A DNA stretch of 6,958 bases, taken from positions 1 through 6,958 of the forward strand of contig SKTJ01000049.1 of assembly GCA_007122565.1 (NCBI GenBank), in the 5' to 3' direction. Positions within the stretch are counted from its first letter, which is position 1; each line of letters starts with the position of its first letter. Source of the DNA: Syntrophomonadaceae bacterium. Its GTDB lineage: Bacteria; Bacillota; Dethiobacteria; DTU022; UBA8154. Both the position numbers and the translations under genes were made by a program. Shown piece by piece: positions 1 through 5,359 of the stretch. The notes beneath the pieces are model-generated. The model worked only from the letters and a program-made list of their open reading frames with translations, ran no database searches and was not told the origin of the DNA.

Positions 1-86
1 TAAGTTCAATAGAACGCGAACGTCCAAGATGGTTTGACGAGGATTAGGCAGCTATACCTCTCGTAGCGGTGGCTTGTCTGGTCGCG

Positions 87-428
87 CTAATCAAATAAAT
101 ATACAAAAAAATCCTTTACTTTCTTCCAGAATTTTTTCAGGGCATATAATTCATTATTTCCTCCTCTTTTCTTGCCAATACGCTCGAAGATAAGTCCCGT
201 TGCAAAGATTATTAAGAATAAAAAGCCCCAGATTGCCGCTCCAATAATGCTGCTCATATAAATACGCTTGTAACTGGAACAATACCGGAAATATTGTCCT
301 TGTTCAGCTGCCTGACTGATTGCCAGATCATATGACCACCAATTTAAGAGCGACAGCAATATCAGGAATATTTGAAGGCCTACGCCAATACCCCCAAATG
401 TCTTTAATACTTTCCCCAGTTTTTTCAT
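87..428 (-). CDS. Small two-helix membrane protein, unknown function
   Basis: A 113-residue protein of unrecognised family. Two hydrophobic segments are visible, at about residues 13-31 (GVGLQIFLILLSLLNWW) and 62-82 (IIGAAIWGFLFLIIFATGLIF). A polar loop joins them and contains QYFRYCSSYKR. The C-terminal tail is basic and aromatic (KKFWKKVKDFFVYLFD), probably cytoplasmic by the positive-inside rule. The frame stays open upstream to an ATG at 537-539. I chose the ATG at 426-428 because an AGGTGG Shine-Dalgarno site lies about 6 bases before it and the protein then begins with the usual MKK; the 37-residue extension has no good ribosome site. It is divergent from the small membrane gene at 589-861. 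A partial, deleted copy of this gene and its upstream DNA lies at 3043-3178. No function can be assigned; a role with the neighbouring membrane systems is only a guess. Confidence 0.6.
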   Translation of the reverse strand: MKKLGKVLKTFGGIGVGLQIFLILLSLLNWWSYDLAISQAAEQGQYFRYCSSYKRIYMSSIIGAAIWGFLFLIIFATGLIFERIGKKRGGNNELYALKKFWKKVKDFFVYLFD

Positions 429-434
429 GCTTAC

Positions 435-456
435 CACCTGTCCCGCAGGTGCGGGA
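435..456 (-). promoter_or_regulatory. Two competing hairpins over the ribosome site of the minus-strand membrane gene
   Basis: Read on the minus strand, the leader just before the 428 start can form two stems that share bases. One is TCCCGC/GCGGGA (456-451 with 446-441) around the loop ACCT. The other is CACCTG/CAGGTG (451-446 with 440-435) around the loop CGGGA. The second stem includes the AGGTG of the Shine-Dalgarno site and would hide it; the first leaves the site free. The pairing is read directly from the sequence. Use as a translational switch is inference. Confidence 0.35.
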
Positions 457-478
457 TGCTTATTGAGCTCTCTTGCTA

Positions 479-495
479 AAATTATAGCATAATTT
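479..495. promoter_or_regulatory. Palindrome between divergent genes, possible operator
   Basis: AAATTAT-AGC-ATAATTT is a perfect 7-bp inverted repeat with a 3-base centre, in the spacer between the two divergent membrane genes. It contains a minus-strand TATAAT (486-481), which could be the -10 box of the 87-428 gene. A related 18-bp perfect palindrome occurs at 3126-3143 inside a degraded copy of this region. It could bind a dimeric regulator, but AT-rich palindromes also arise by chance. Confidence 0.3.
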
Positions 496-510
496 CTTAT
501 ACCAAGCCTA

Positions 511-516
511 TATAAT
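511..516 (+). promoter_or_regulatory. Possible -10 box for the 589-861 gene
   Basis: A consensus TATAAT followed by GG lies 73 bases before the ATG at 589. No good -35 hexamer sits 16-18 bases upstream, so the call rests on the -10 box alone. It falls in the spacer between divergent genes, where a promoter is expected. Confidence 0.25.
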
Positions 517-544
517 GGTAAAAAAATTGGAATTATCATGCAAA

Positions 545-567
545 GCCTTGGCGCGGCAAGGCGCGCC
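545..567 (+). other. GC-rich hairpin in the leader of the 589-861 gene
   Basis: In a strongly AT-rich spacer, GCCTTG (545-550) pairs with CAAGGC (557-562) around GCGCGG. A second option pairs GGCGCG (550-555) with CGCGCC (562-567). No T-run follows, so it is not a terminator. It lies only 7 bases before the GAGGAG-type ribosome site and could influence translation, or it could be a recombination scar. Confidence 0.3.
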
Positions 568-588
568 GGAAATTAGAGGAGAATTAAG

Positions 589-861
589 ATGGTGTATGAA
601 AAGAGAGAATCATTTTTCTATATTTTAGAAGGTATTACTATCCTTTTTGGGGTGGTTGCTTTTTTCTTAAATGGAGCAGGAATATTCTTAAAACTTATTA
701 ATGTACTTATTTACGGAGGCGCTATCGATTATTCCAGCTGGTTTATATTAAGAGCCGCAGAAAAATCATGGCCTGATCTTATATTTTCGTTCCTTGGTGC
801 GATATTTATTTTGTCTATTTTCAGGAATGTTTTTCATATTGGGAGTAATCGGTTCTTTTAA
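589..861 (+). CDS. Small membrane protein, unknown function
   Basis: A 90-residue protein that is mostly hydrophobic. Segments at about residues 13-33 (ITILFGVVAFFLNGAGIF), 34-55 and 64-82 (DLIFSFLGAIFILSIF) suggest two or three membrane helices. The N-terminus is charged (MVYEKRESFF). The ATG at 589 has a strong AGAGGAG site (575-581) 7 bases upstream, so the start is well supported. Base composition is very AT-rich, like the divergent neighbour and unlike the more GC-rich 3344-5155 gene, which suggests a separate origin. No family is recognised. A short stretch resembling its 5' end (about 604-636) recurs at 6377-6408. Confidence 0.65.
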   Translation: MVYEKRESFFYILEGITILFGVVAFFLNGAGIFLKLINVLIYGGAIDYSSWFILRAAEKSWPDLIFSFLGAIFILSIFRNVFHIGSNRFF

Positions 862-1299
862 ACATGGCAAACACCAAAGCAATCCTTATATATTTTGCAC
901 TAATCCTGACAACTAATCATTAAAATATCAATGTTTAAGCACGCCACAAAATAATCTCAGTGATCTTATCCGGGCCACTGAAACGGGTTGTTGCTTACGC
1001 CATAGTATCCCCCTCCTGCACGGCAGCACGTTGGTAATCAGCAAAGAAACCCCCTTTTAGTTGGACAAGCCAGATTCATTTCCAAATATTCTTTTCCTAT
1101 TTTGCAGGAGATATATACCCAAAACAGAATTTAAATAAATAAAATATTCACAATTAAAAGGTCAATTTTTTTAGGCATACTATGTGTTTATTTCTCCCTG
1201 GCTACGATTTCTTTATACCGTACTTTACGGATTTTACATTCAAGACGGGCATACCCGAAATTCCCTTGGATACTATTCTGAAAGGAAATAGAAAGTTCT
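862..1299. other. Gene-poor stretch with one FGE remnant
   Basis: No intact gene is visible in these 438 bases on either strand. Positions 966-1060 are a minus-strand FGE-sulfatase remnant, described separately. Positions 1061-1230 are AT-rich with no repeat or RNA structure that I can support. A weak promoter-like pair (TTTATA 1212-1217, 17-base spacer, TACATT 1235-1240) lies before the operon that starts near 1300-1362. It matches consensus at only 4 of 6 positions in each box. Confidence 0.4.
966..1060 (-). pseudogene. Remnant of an FGE-sulfatase C-terminus, frameshifted
   Basis: On the minus strand, 1060-1037 reads LKGGFFAD and, in another frame, 1025-966 reads CRAGGGYYGVSNNPFQWPG then a stop. 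The intact TIR-FGE protein at 1773-3047 has VKGGSFAD, four residues, then CRVGGRYYDVSNN in the same order. The gap between the two pieces is 11 bases here and 12 in the intact gene, so a one-base deletion broke the frame. The DNA is also alike (GGATACTATGGCGTAAGC against CGATACTATGACGTCAGC). The final GFRLVV of the family is missing and nothing recognisable lies upstream of the KGG motif. It is therefore a decayed fragment of a paralogous gene in the opposite orientation. Confidence 0.75.
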
Positions 1300-1361
1300 A
1301 TGGATCTGGTGCAGCGCATTCAAGAACTGCTTGATGGGATTTAAAATAGGCATCTGCATCT

Positions 1362-1580
1362 TTGCAAAGAAACCTGCCAGTCGGGGCGGTGGAGAGAATT
1401 GGCCTGGAACTGTTAAACGAGCTTGTTGCAGCCCGATTGTCCGAACTAAATAACAGTAATAGCGCTCGTGAATTTGCCCATGATTTAAAGGCCATAGAGA
1501 GCAACCCGAAGGATCGGCGCGGTATGTTTATAGCGTCATGGGAAGATGACCTCGACAGTGCCCTGGAGGAGTTGCCATAA
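1362..1580 (+). CDS. Small hypothetical protein, first gene of the TIR-FGE operon
   Basis: A 72-codon frame beginning at TTG, with an in-frame stop at 1347-1349. It encodes a soluble, probably helical protein rich in Leu, Ala and Glu (about residues 14-45) with an acidic end (SWEDDLDSALEELP). No family is recognised. The start is uncertain: the TTG at 1362 and a GTG at 1389 are possible and neither has a convincing ribosome site. A short ATG frame at 1300-1344 (MDLVQRIQELLDGI, stop) in another phase may be a decayed N-terminus, in which case this would be a broken gene. Evidence that it is translated is the TAATG overlap with the next gene, which has a strong ribosome site inside this frame. 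Confidence 0.45.
   Translation: MQRNLPVGAVERIGLELLNELVAARLSELNNSNSAREFAHDLKAIESNPKDRRGMFIASWEDDLDSALEELP
1565..1571 (+). promoter_or_regulatory. Strong ribosome site deciding the 1580 start
   Basis: GGAGGAG lies 8 bases before the ATG at 1580, inside the last codons of the 72-residue ORF. With the overlapping TAATG it is a standard translational-coupling arrangement and the main support for the 54-residue gene. Confidence 0.65.
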
Positions 1581-1744
1581 TGGCCAGATACTTACCGAAG
1601 ACCAGCAGATCATCGATCGGGGTTGGGCGGTATGGGAAGAAGCAGCGCAGACCTGATTTAAAGTATAGCGAAGCAGGTAGAACATCCACAAAGAAGGCGG
1701 CTCATGGAAAAAAGAAAGACGGTGCCCATTATTACCTTAACTGA
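1580..1744 (+). CDS. Very basic 54-residue small protein, unknown function
   Basis: The frame starts at the ATG that overlaps the stop of the previous ORF (TAATG) and ends at TGA 1742-1744. It is extremely rich in Lys and Arg, with clusters such as GKKQRRPD, TKK and GKKKDG, and holds several Gly, Ser and Tyr. It has no hydrophobic segment. The composition suggests a nucleic-acid-binding or disordered adaptor peptide, but no family is recognised. The GGAGGAG ribosome site and the coupling make translation likely. The TIR-FGE gene starts 28 bases after its stop on the same strand, so it is probably co-transcribed with it. Ribosomal-protein-like chance composition cannot be excluded. Confidence 0.5.
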   Translation: MARYLPKTSRSSIGVGRYGKKQRRPDLKYSEAGRTSTKKAAHGKKKDGAHYYLN

Positions 1745-1772
1745 TCAGGCACGAGTGAAACAGAGGTGACGT

Positions 1773-3047
1773 ATGTCCGAAAAGAGGACGATAGTGCTGG
1801 TTCATGCAAGTGAGGATCAAAACATGGCAAGCAACCTTTCCCGGCTGGTGAATAACCTTGGCTTCGCACCAGTGATGGCTTCAGAAACTAAAGAGCCCAG
1901 CTTCGTTATACTATGCCTGTCTTCCCATGCAGTTGGTAAAGGTGGCCTCGTGCAAAGGGATTTTCGTCTTATGCTTGAACATTGCGCAGGGATGCTTGGA
2001 GATGATACCATCCTCATACCCCTGCGCCTGTATCCTTACCAGATACCTGATGTACGGGTTGGCAGGATTAATCTTCGCAACCTACAATGGATAGATGCTT
2101 TTAAGGGGGATTCACTGCGTTCATTGCTCAGTCTCTTGGGGATAAATAACGTATATAACACCATCCCTACTAATGATATTTTTATGGACAACGAGCTTGC
2201 TGACAGTCTGCTGCTTGTCTACGGCAGAACTTGCAGTATTCTGACTGCGTTAAGCGGAGAGACGCGTGGTATTATTTTATACTCTGCAGGTAATATCCCA
2301 ATGCCTGGACCAGGAGATAAGACTCCTTGTTTTGTCAAGAAGCTGGAGGCAGCTCACTCTTACATGGAGAACCGTGTTGACGGCAGTAAGCTGGTCATTA
2401 TCCCTGGGGGAGAGTTTTTGATGGGAGACCCGGATATGCCCGTTAACTTTAACGACCAGCTCCCCTCCCTGCCGCATCGTGTTGCCTTTACCGACTCATA
2501 CATGATCTCACAGCACCTGATCACCAATGAACAGTTTGCCATATTCCTTTCCGAACAAAACCCCGGCAGTTTGCAGAACTCTTTGCCGCTCTATCCGGCA
2601 GGACTGGACAAACATCCCGTAACAAATGTTACCTGGGATGAAGCGGCAGCGTATTGCAAATGGGCTGGAGGCCGTCTGCCTGCTGAAGATGAGTGGGAAA
2701 AAGCTGCACGTGGCCTGGATGGCAGGCCGTTTCCCTGGGGATGGGAAGAACCTGATAACCATAACTGTAACTTTGGCAATCTCAACGGACAAACAACGGA
2801 GATAGGCCAGTTGCCCCTGGGCATTTCACCTTTCGCATGCTATGACTGCGCCGGGAACGTTTGGGAATGGACGTCATCCACCGCCAGCCAGCAGGCTGCC
2901 CCGGGTGACCTCAAACACTATATTGTTAAAGGCGGTTCCTTTGCTGATCCCGCCCCATGCTGTCGTGTAGGAGGACGATACTATGACGTCAGCAACAACC
3001 GAACGCCAATGCGGGGTTTCCGCCTCGTGGTGGATGGGTCCAGATAA
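1773..3047 (+). CDS. TIR-like domain fused to an FGE-sulfatase (formylglycine-generating enzyme-like) domain
   Basis: A 424-residue soluble protein. Residues 6-125 look like a bacterial TIR domain: strand RTIVLVHASEDQNMA, FVILCLSSHAV, then GLVQRDFRLMLEH, ILIPLRLYPYQIPD and LQWIDAF, the order usual in TIR_2-type proteins. The segment between GFAPVM and FVILCLS is unusually short, and the usual glutamate of the W-x-x-x-E-type helix is Asp63. Residues about 126-205 are an unassigned linker. Residues 206-421 are a clear FGE-sulfatase domain: VIIPGGEFLMGD, ITNEQFAIFL, HPVTNVTWDEAAAYCKWAGGRLPAEDEWEKAARG in overlapping pieces, CAGNVWEWTSS, VKGGSFAD and RGFRLVV. True FGE enzymes bind copper through two cysteines in the GGS-x-x-C...C segment. 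Here the first is Asp392 and only Cys397 remains, so enzyme activity is doubtful and a ligand-binding role is likelier. The ATG at 1773 has GAGGTGA just upstream. It follows two small genes and precedes the TrkA-RyR gene. Confidence 0.85.
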   Translation: MSEKRTIVLVHASEDQNMASNLSRLVNNLGFAPVMASETKEPSFVILCLSSHAVGKGGLVQRDFRLMLEHCAGMLGDDTILIPLRLYPYQIPDVRVGRINLRNLQWIDAFKGDSLRSLLSLLGINNVYNTIPTNDIFMDNELADSLLLVYGRTCSILTALSGETRGIILYSAGNIPMPGPGDKTPCFVKKLEAAHSYMENRVDGSKLVIIPGGEFLMGDPDMPVNFNDQLPSLPHRVAFTDSYMISQHLITNEQFAIFLSEQNPGSLQNSLPLYPAGLDKHPVTNVTWDEAAAYCKWAGGRLPAEDEWEKAARGLDGRPFPWGWEEPDNHNCNFGNLNGQTTEIGQLPLGISPFACYDCAGNVWEWTSSTASQQAAPGDLKHYIVKGGSFADPAPCCRVGGRYYDVSNNRTPMRGFRLVVDGSR

Positions 3048-3178
3048 AGCTCCGTTGCAAAGTTTATTTAAATAAAAAGCACCGAATTCTCCGCATGGGC
3101 GGAATGATATTTAGCTCCCTTTCTTAAAATTATGCATAATTTTCATATACCAGGTACTGCATTGGAATTATCATGCAA
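3043..3178 (-). pseudogene. Deleted copy of the 87-428 membrane gene and its upstream region
   Basis: Two stretches match the region of the minus-strand membrane gene in the same order and orientation. Positions 3043-3084 match 189-230 inside that gene (shared CCGTTGCAAAG and AATAAAAAGC). Positions 3085-3178 match about 437-543 upstream of it: a TCCGC/GCGGA hairpin, the palindrome, TATACCA, and the 18-base ATTGGAATTATCATGCAA at 3161-3178, identical to 526-543. About 200 bases in between, covering the start and first membrane helix, are missing. It begins at the stop codon of the TIR-FGE gene. It does not encode a protein and is a decayed duplicate. Confidence 0.65.
3126..3143. promoter_or_regulatory. 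18-bp perfect palindrome, possible operator
   Basis: AAAATTATGCATAATTTT is a perfect 18-bp palindrome in the spacer before the TrkA-RyR gene. It corresponds to the near-perfect palindrome at 479-495 in the duplicated region. Being palindromic in both copies while the coding part decayed is suggestive of a protein-binding site, but it may simply be inherited sequence. Confidence 0.35.
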
Positions 3179-3208
3179 GTTAGAAAATATGCTTATTGAA
3201 TGGGAGGG

Positions 3209-3237
3209 TTTACAGTAGACTTGTAGAATTGTAAAAC
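3209..3237 (+). promoter_or_regulatory. Possible sigma-A promoter for the TrkA-RyR gene
   Basis: TTTACA (3209-3214) and TAAAAC (3232-3237) are separated by 17 bases, about 107 bases before the ATG at 3344. The -35 box matches consensus at 5 of 6 positions; the -10 box is weak. The 296-base gap after the TIR-FGE stop makes an independent promoter plausible. Confidence 0.3.
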
Positions 3238-3343
3238 TCATCCGGAGAAGTGGCGCCCGGGCAGGGGGATCCGCGTCCAGGAAAATATCCCCGGGGTGCC
3301 TATGGAAATTACTCCAGACGGAAAAGATTATTGGTGACAGAAC

Positions 3344-5155
3344 ATGGACAGAGCAGGAAGCAGCACTAAAAAAAGCTGGCGCAATCGTTTTCGCGTATAT
3401 AAGATCAGGCGGCTTGATCCGTTCTGGCAGGCTGTCAAATGGACCCTGATCGGGGGCGTCTGGGTCCTCGCCATTGCCCTGGGCTATCTGGGCTTTTTCA
3501 GGCATTCTCTTGCTGTCGGTGAAGAGCTAACCGGTATGGATCATTTGTACCGTGCCATTCAGCTTACAGTATTGGAATCGGGAAATGTTAAAGGCCCTGT
3601 CCCCTGGGAGCTTCAGGTGGCCCGGTTTCTCATGCCCGCGCTGGCAGGCTATACGGCTATTCAGGCCCTCCTGGCGGTTTTTCGGGACCAGTGGCAGCTG
3701 TTAAGGGCTCGTTTCCTGAAAAACCACGTAGTATTATGCGGCCTGGATGAAAGGGGCTTGCGCTTTGCGCAGGAATTTCTGGACCACGGCTATCAGGTAG
3801 TGGTTTTGGAAGGGGACAGGGAAAACCCCCTGCTCGATCAGATCCGCAAACAGGGAGCCGTTGTCATCACCGGTGATGCTGCCGACAGGAACCTGCTGCG
3901 CAGGGCGGGGGTTCCCAGGGCCGGGTACCTGATCGCTGCCTGCCCAGATGACGGCACCAACGGGGAGATAACCCTTAATGCCCGCAACCTGGCCCGGTTG
4001 CGTAAAGGCCGGGCCCTGACAGCATTTGTGCATATTGTGGACCCGGATCTGTGCAACCTGCTCAGCGCTTGGAGCTTGGCAGCAACTGAGACTGATTCAT
4101 TCAGACTGGAGTTCTTTAACGTGTTTGAAAGGGCGGCTCAGCTCATGCTCAAAGAGTACCCGCCGTTTAAAAAGGAGCTTGAAACAGCTGCAGAGCTGCC
4201 TCGCATCCTCATCGTCGGACTAGGCAAAGTGAGCAAACGCCTGCTTGTACAGGCAGCCAGGAACTGGTGGATGAAGCACGCCGGCAACGCTAAACGCTTG
4301 CGTATTACAGTGATCGATAAGCAGGCTGAAAAGAAAATCGGGCTTTTGCGCTTGCAATATCCGCAGCTTGACAGGGCCTGTGAAATTGAACTCTGGCCCT
4401 TCGAGAAAGGTGAGCCTGAATTTGAGAAAGGAGATTTTCTTTTCAATTCTGATGGCCGTTGTGATCTTGGGGTTATCTATGTCTCTTTTGATAATGATGT
4501 AGATGTGGTGGTCAATGCCCTGACGCTGCACCGCAAAACGAGGCAATACAGGATCCCCATCGTGATGCGCATGAGCGGGGATGCGGGGCTGGCCACCTTA
4601 ATGAAAGATGACTGCAACGCTATAGATTTTGAACAGATTCACGTCTTCAGTTTTCTTGATCAAACCTGCTGCCTGGAGGCTTTGCTCGGAGGAGCCCAAG
4701 GATGTCTGGCCCGGGCCATACATGAGAGCTATGTCCAGCACCAGCAGGAAAATGGCGCAACTGTCGAGACGAACCCTGCCATGACTGATTGGGAAGACTT
4801 GCCCGAAGATTTGAAGGAATCCAACCGCCACCAGGCTGCTCACGTGGAGGATAAGCTGAAGGCCGTTGATTGCGGCATCCAGCCCCTAAACGATTGGGAA
4901 GCGGCCTCTTTTGCATTCTCGCCTGCAGAGGTCGAGTTGCTGGCGGAGATGGAGCACGAGCGCTGGTGCGAAGAGAGAAGACACCAGGGCTGGGCATACA
5001 ACAGCGGCCCCAAGAACATTAAAAAGAAGACCAGCCCCCACCTGGTACCCTGGGAGCAGCTTTCTGATGATATTAAAGAATATGATCGTAATACGGTGCG
5101 GGAACTGCCCGCATTCCTGGCCCGGGCGGGCTTTCAGATCTGCCGCAGGGCTTAA
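3344..5155 (+). CDS. Membrane protein with two TrkA-N/RCK-like Rossmann domains and a C-terminal RyR domain
   Basis: A 603-residue protein. Residues 33-52 (WTLIGGVWVLAIALGYLGFF) and 92-114 (ARFLMPALAGYTAIQALLAVF) are membrane helices. The stretch between them (YRAIQLTVLESGN, 69-81) sits where two-helix potassium channels carry the pore loop but lacks TVGYG. Residues 127-245 form a TrkA-N-type Rossmann domain (HVVLCGLDERG, VVVLEGD, VITGDAADRNLL). A second begins at 287 (ILIVGLGKVSKR, then ITVIDK). Residues 535-600 match the RyR domain: EHERWCEERRHQGW, then HLVPWEQL, DIKEYDRNTV and LARAGF. Residues 457-513 look like a weaker first RyR repeat. TrkA/RCK domains bind nucleotides and gate ion transport, so a ligand-gated channel or membrane effector is likely. 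The ATG has GGTGA 6 bases upstream. It follows the TIR-FGE gene on the same strand and is markedly more GC-rich than the left end of the window. Confidence 0.85.
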   Translation: MDRAGSSTKKSWRNRFRVYKIRRLDPFWQAVKWTLIGGVWVLAIALGYLGFFRHSLAVGEELTGMDHLYRAIQLTVLESGNVKGPVPWELQVARFLMPALAGYTAIQALLAVFRDQWQLLRARFLKNHVVLCGLDERGLRFAQEFLDHGYQVVVLEGDRENPLLDQIRKQGAVVITGDAADRNLLRRAGVPRAGYLIAACPDDGTNGEITLNARNLARLRKGRALTAFVHIVDPDLCNLLSAWSLAATETDSFRLEFFNVFERAAQLMLKEYPPFKKELETAAELPRILIVGLGKVSKRLLVQAARNWWMKHAGNAKRLRITVIDKQAEKKIGLLRLQYPQLDRACEIELWPFEKGEPEFEKGDFLFNSDGRCDLGVIYVSFDNDVDVVVNALTLHRKTRQYRIPIVMRMSGDAGLATLMKDDCNAIDFEQIHVFSFLDQTCCLEALLGGAQGCLARAIHESYVQHQQENGATVETNPAMTDWEDLPEDLKESNRHQAAHVEDKLKAVDCGIQPLNDWEAASFAFSPAEVELLAEMEHERWCEERRHQGWAYNSGPKNIKKKTSPHLVPWEQLSDDIKEYDRNTVRELPAFLARAGFQICRRA

Positions 5156-5158
5156 GTG

Positions 5159-5181
5159 ACATGCAAAATGAAGATGCATGT
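5159..5181 (+). other. Inverted repeat just after the TrkA-RyR gene
   Basis: ACATGCA (5159-5165) pairs with TGCATGT (5175-5181) around a 9-base loop, starting 4 bases after the stop codon. It is in the position of a terminator, but the stem is AT-rich and no T-run follows, so intrinsic termination is not supported. Confidence 0.25.
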
Positions 5182-5230
5182 GACAGGTGCCCCGGCAGAC
5201 TGAAGCTTATTTGGAGAGCTCGTTAAAAAA

Positions 5231-5286
5231 AATCATTGCCGGTCTCCCGGCGGGGTTTCCGTCTTGTGGTGAATATGCTTGGATAA
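5231..5286 (+). pseudogene. Remnant of the 3' end of an FGE-sulfatase gene
   Basis: Positions 5251-5286 read RGFRLVVNMLG then TAA, matching the end of the intact TIR-FGE protein (RGFRLVVDGSR, stop). The DNA CGGGGTTTCCG(T/C)CT(T/C)GTGGTG is shared almost exactly with 3013-3033. In a second frame, 5231-5250 reads NHCRSPG, the N-x-x-R-(S/T)-P segment that precedes GFRL in this family. The two parts differ by one base in phase within the CCCGGCGGGG run. Upstream is not recognisable. This is a short frameshifted relic of another FGE gene. Confidence 0.65.
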
Positions 5287-5359
5287 GCACACGGTCATCA
5301 AGTAACCGGGAAGTTGCCGGCAGTGCTGTTTGGATTAAATGAAGAGAGGATGGGAAAAA

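Noticed and set aside
3..47. Possible 3' end of a plus-strand gene (14 codons ending in RPRWFDED, then TAG)
   Set aside because: Too short to tell from a chance open frame; no motif is recognisable.
426..539. Longer start of the minus-strand membrane gene (ATG at 537-539)
   Set aside because: No good ribosome site, and it would add 37 residues across the palindrome and hairpins; the ATG at 426-428 has AGGTGG at good spacing.
2938..3020. Diversity-generating retroelement variable region at the FGE C-terminus (run of NNC/NNT codons: TAC TAT GAC GTC AGC AAC AAC)
   Set aside because: No reverse transcriptase or accessory gene is in the window. The related relic at 966-1060 keeps the same residues (YY-x-VSNN), and its differences are not confined to adenines, so it behaves as a paralogue and not as a template repeat.
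3070..3110. Terminator after the TIR-FGE gene (TCCGC-ATGG-GCGGA)
   Set aside because: The stem is only 5 bp with no T-run, and it corresponds to the leader hairpin of the duplicated membrane-gene region.
3143..3505. Minus-strand 120-codon open frame
   Set aside because: It overlaps the start of the well-supported TrkA-RyR gene and has no recognisable domain; treated as a shadow frame.
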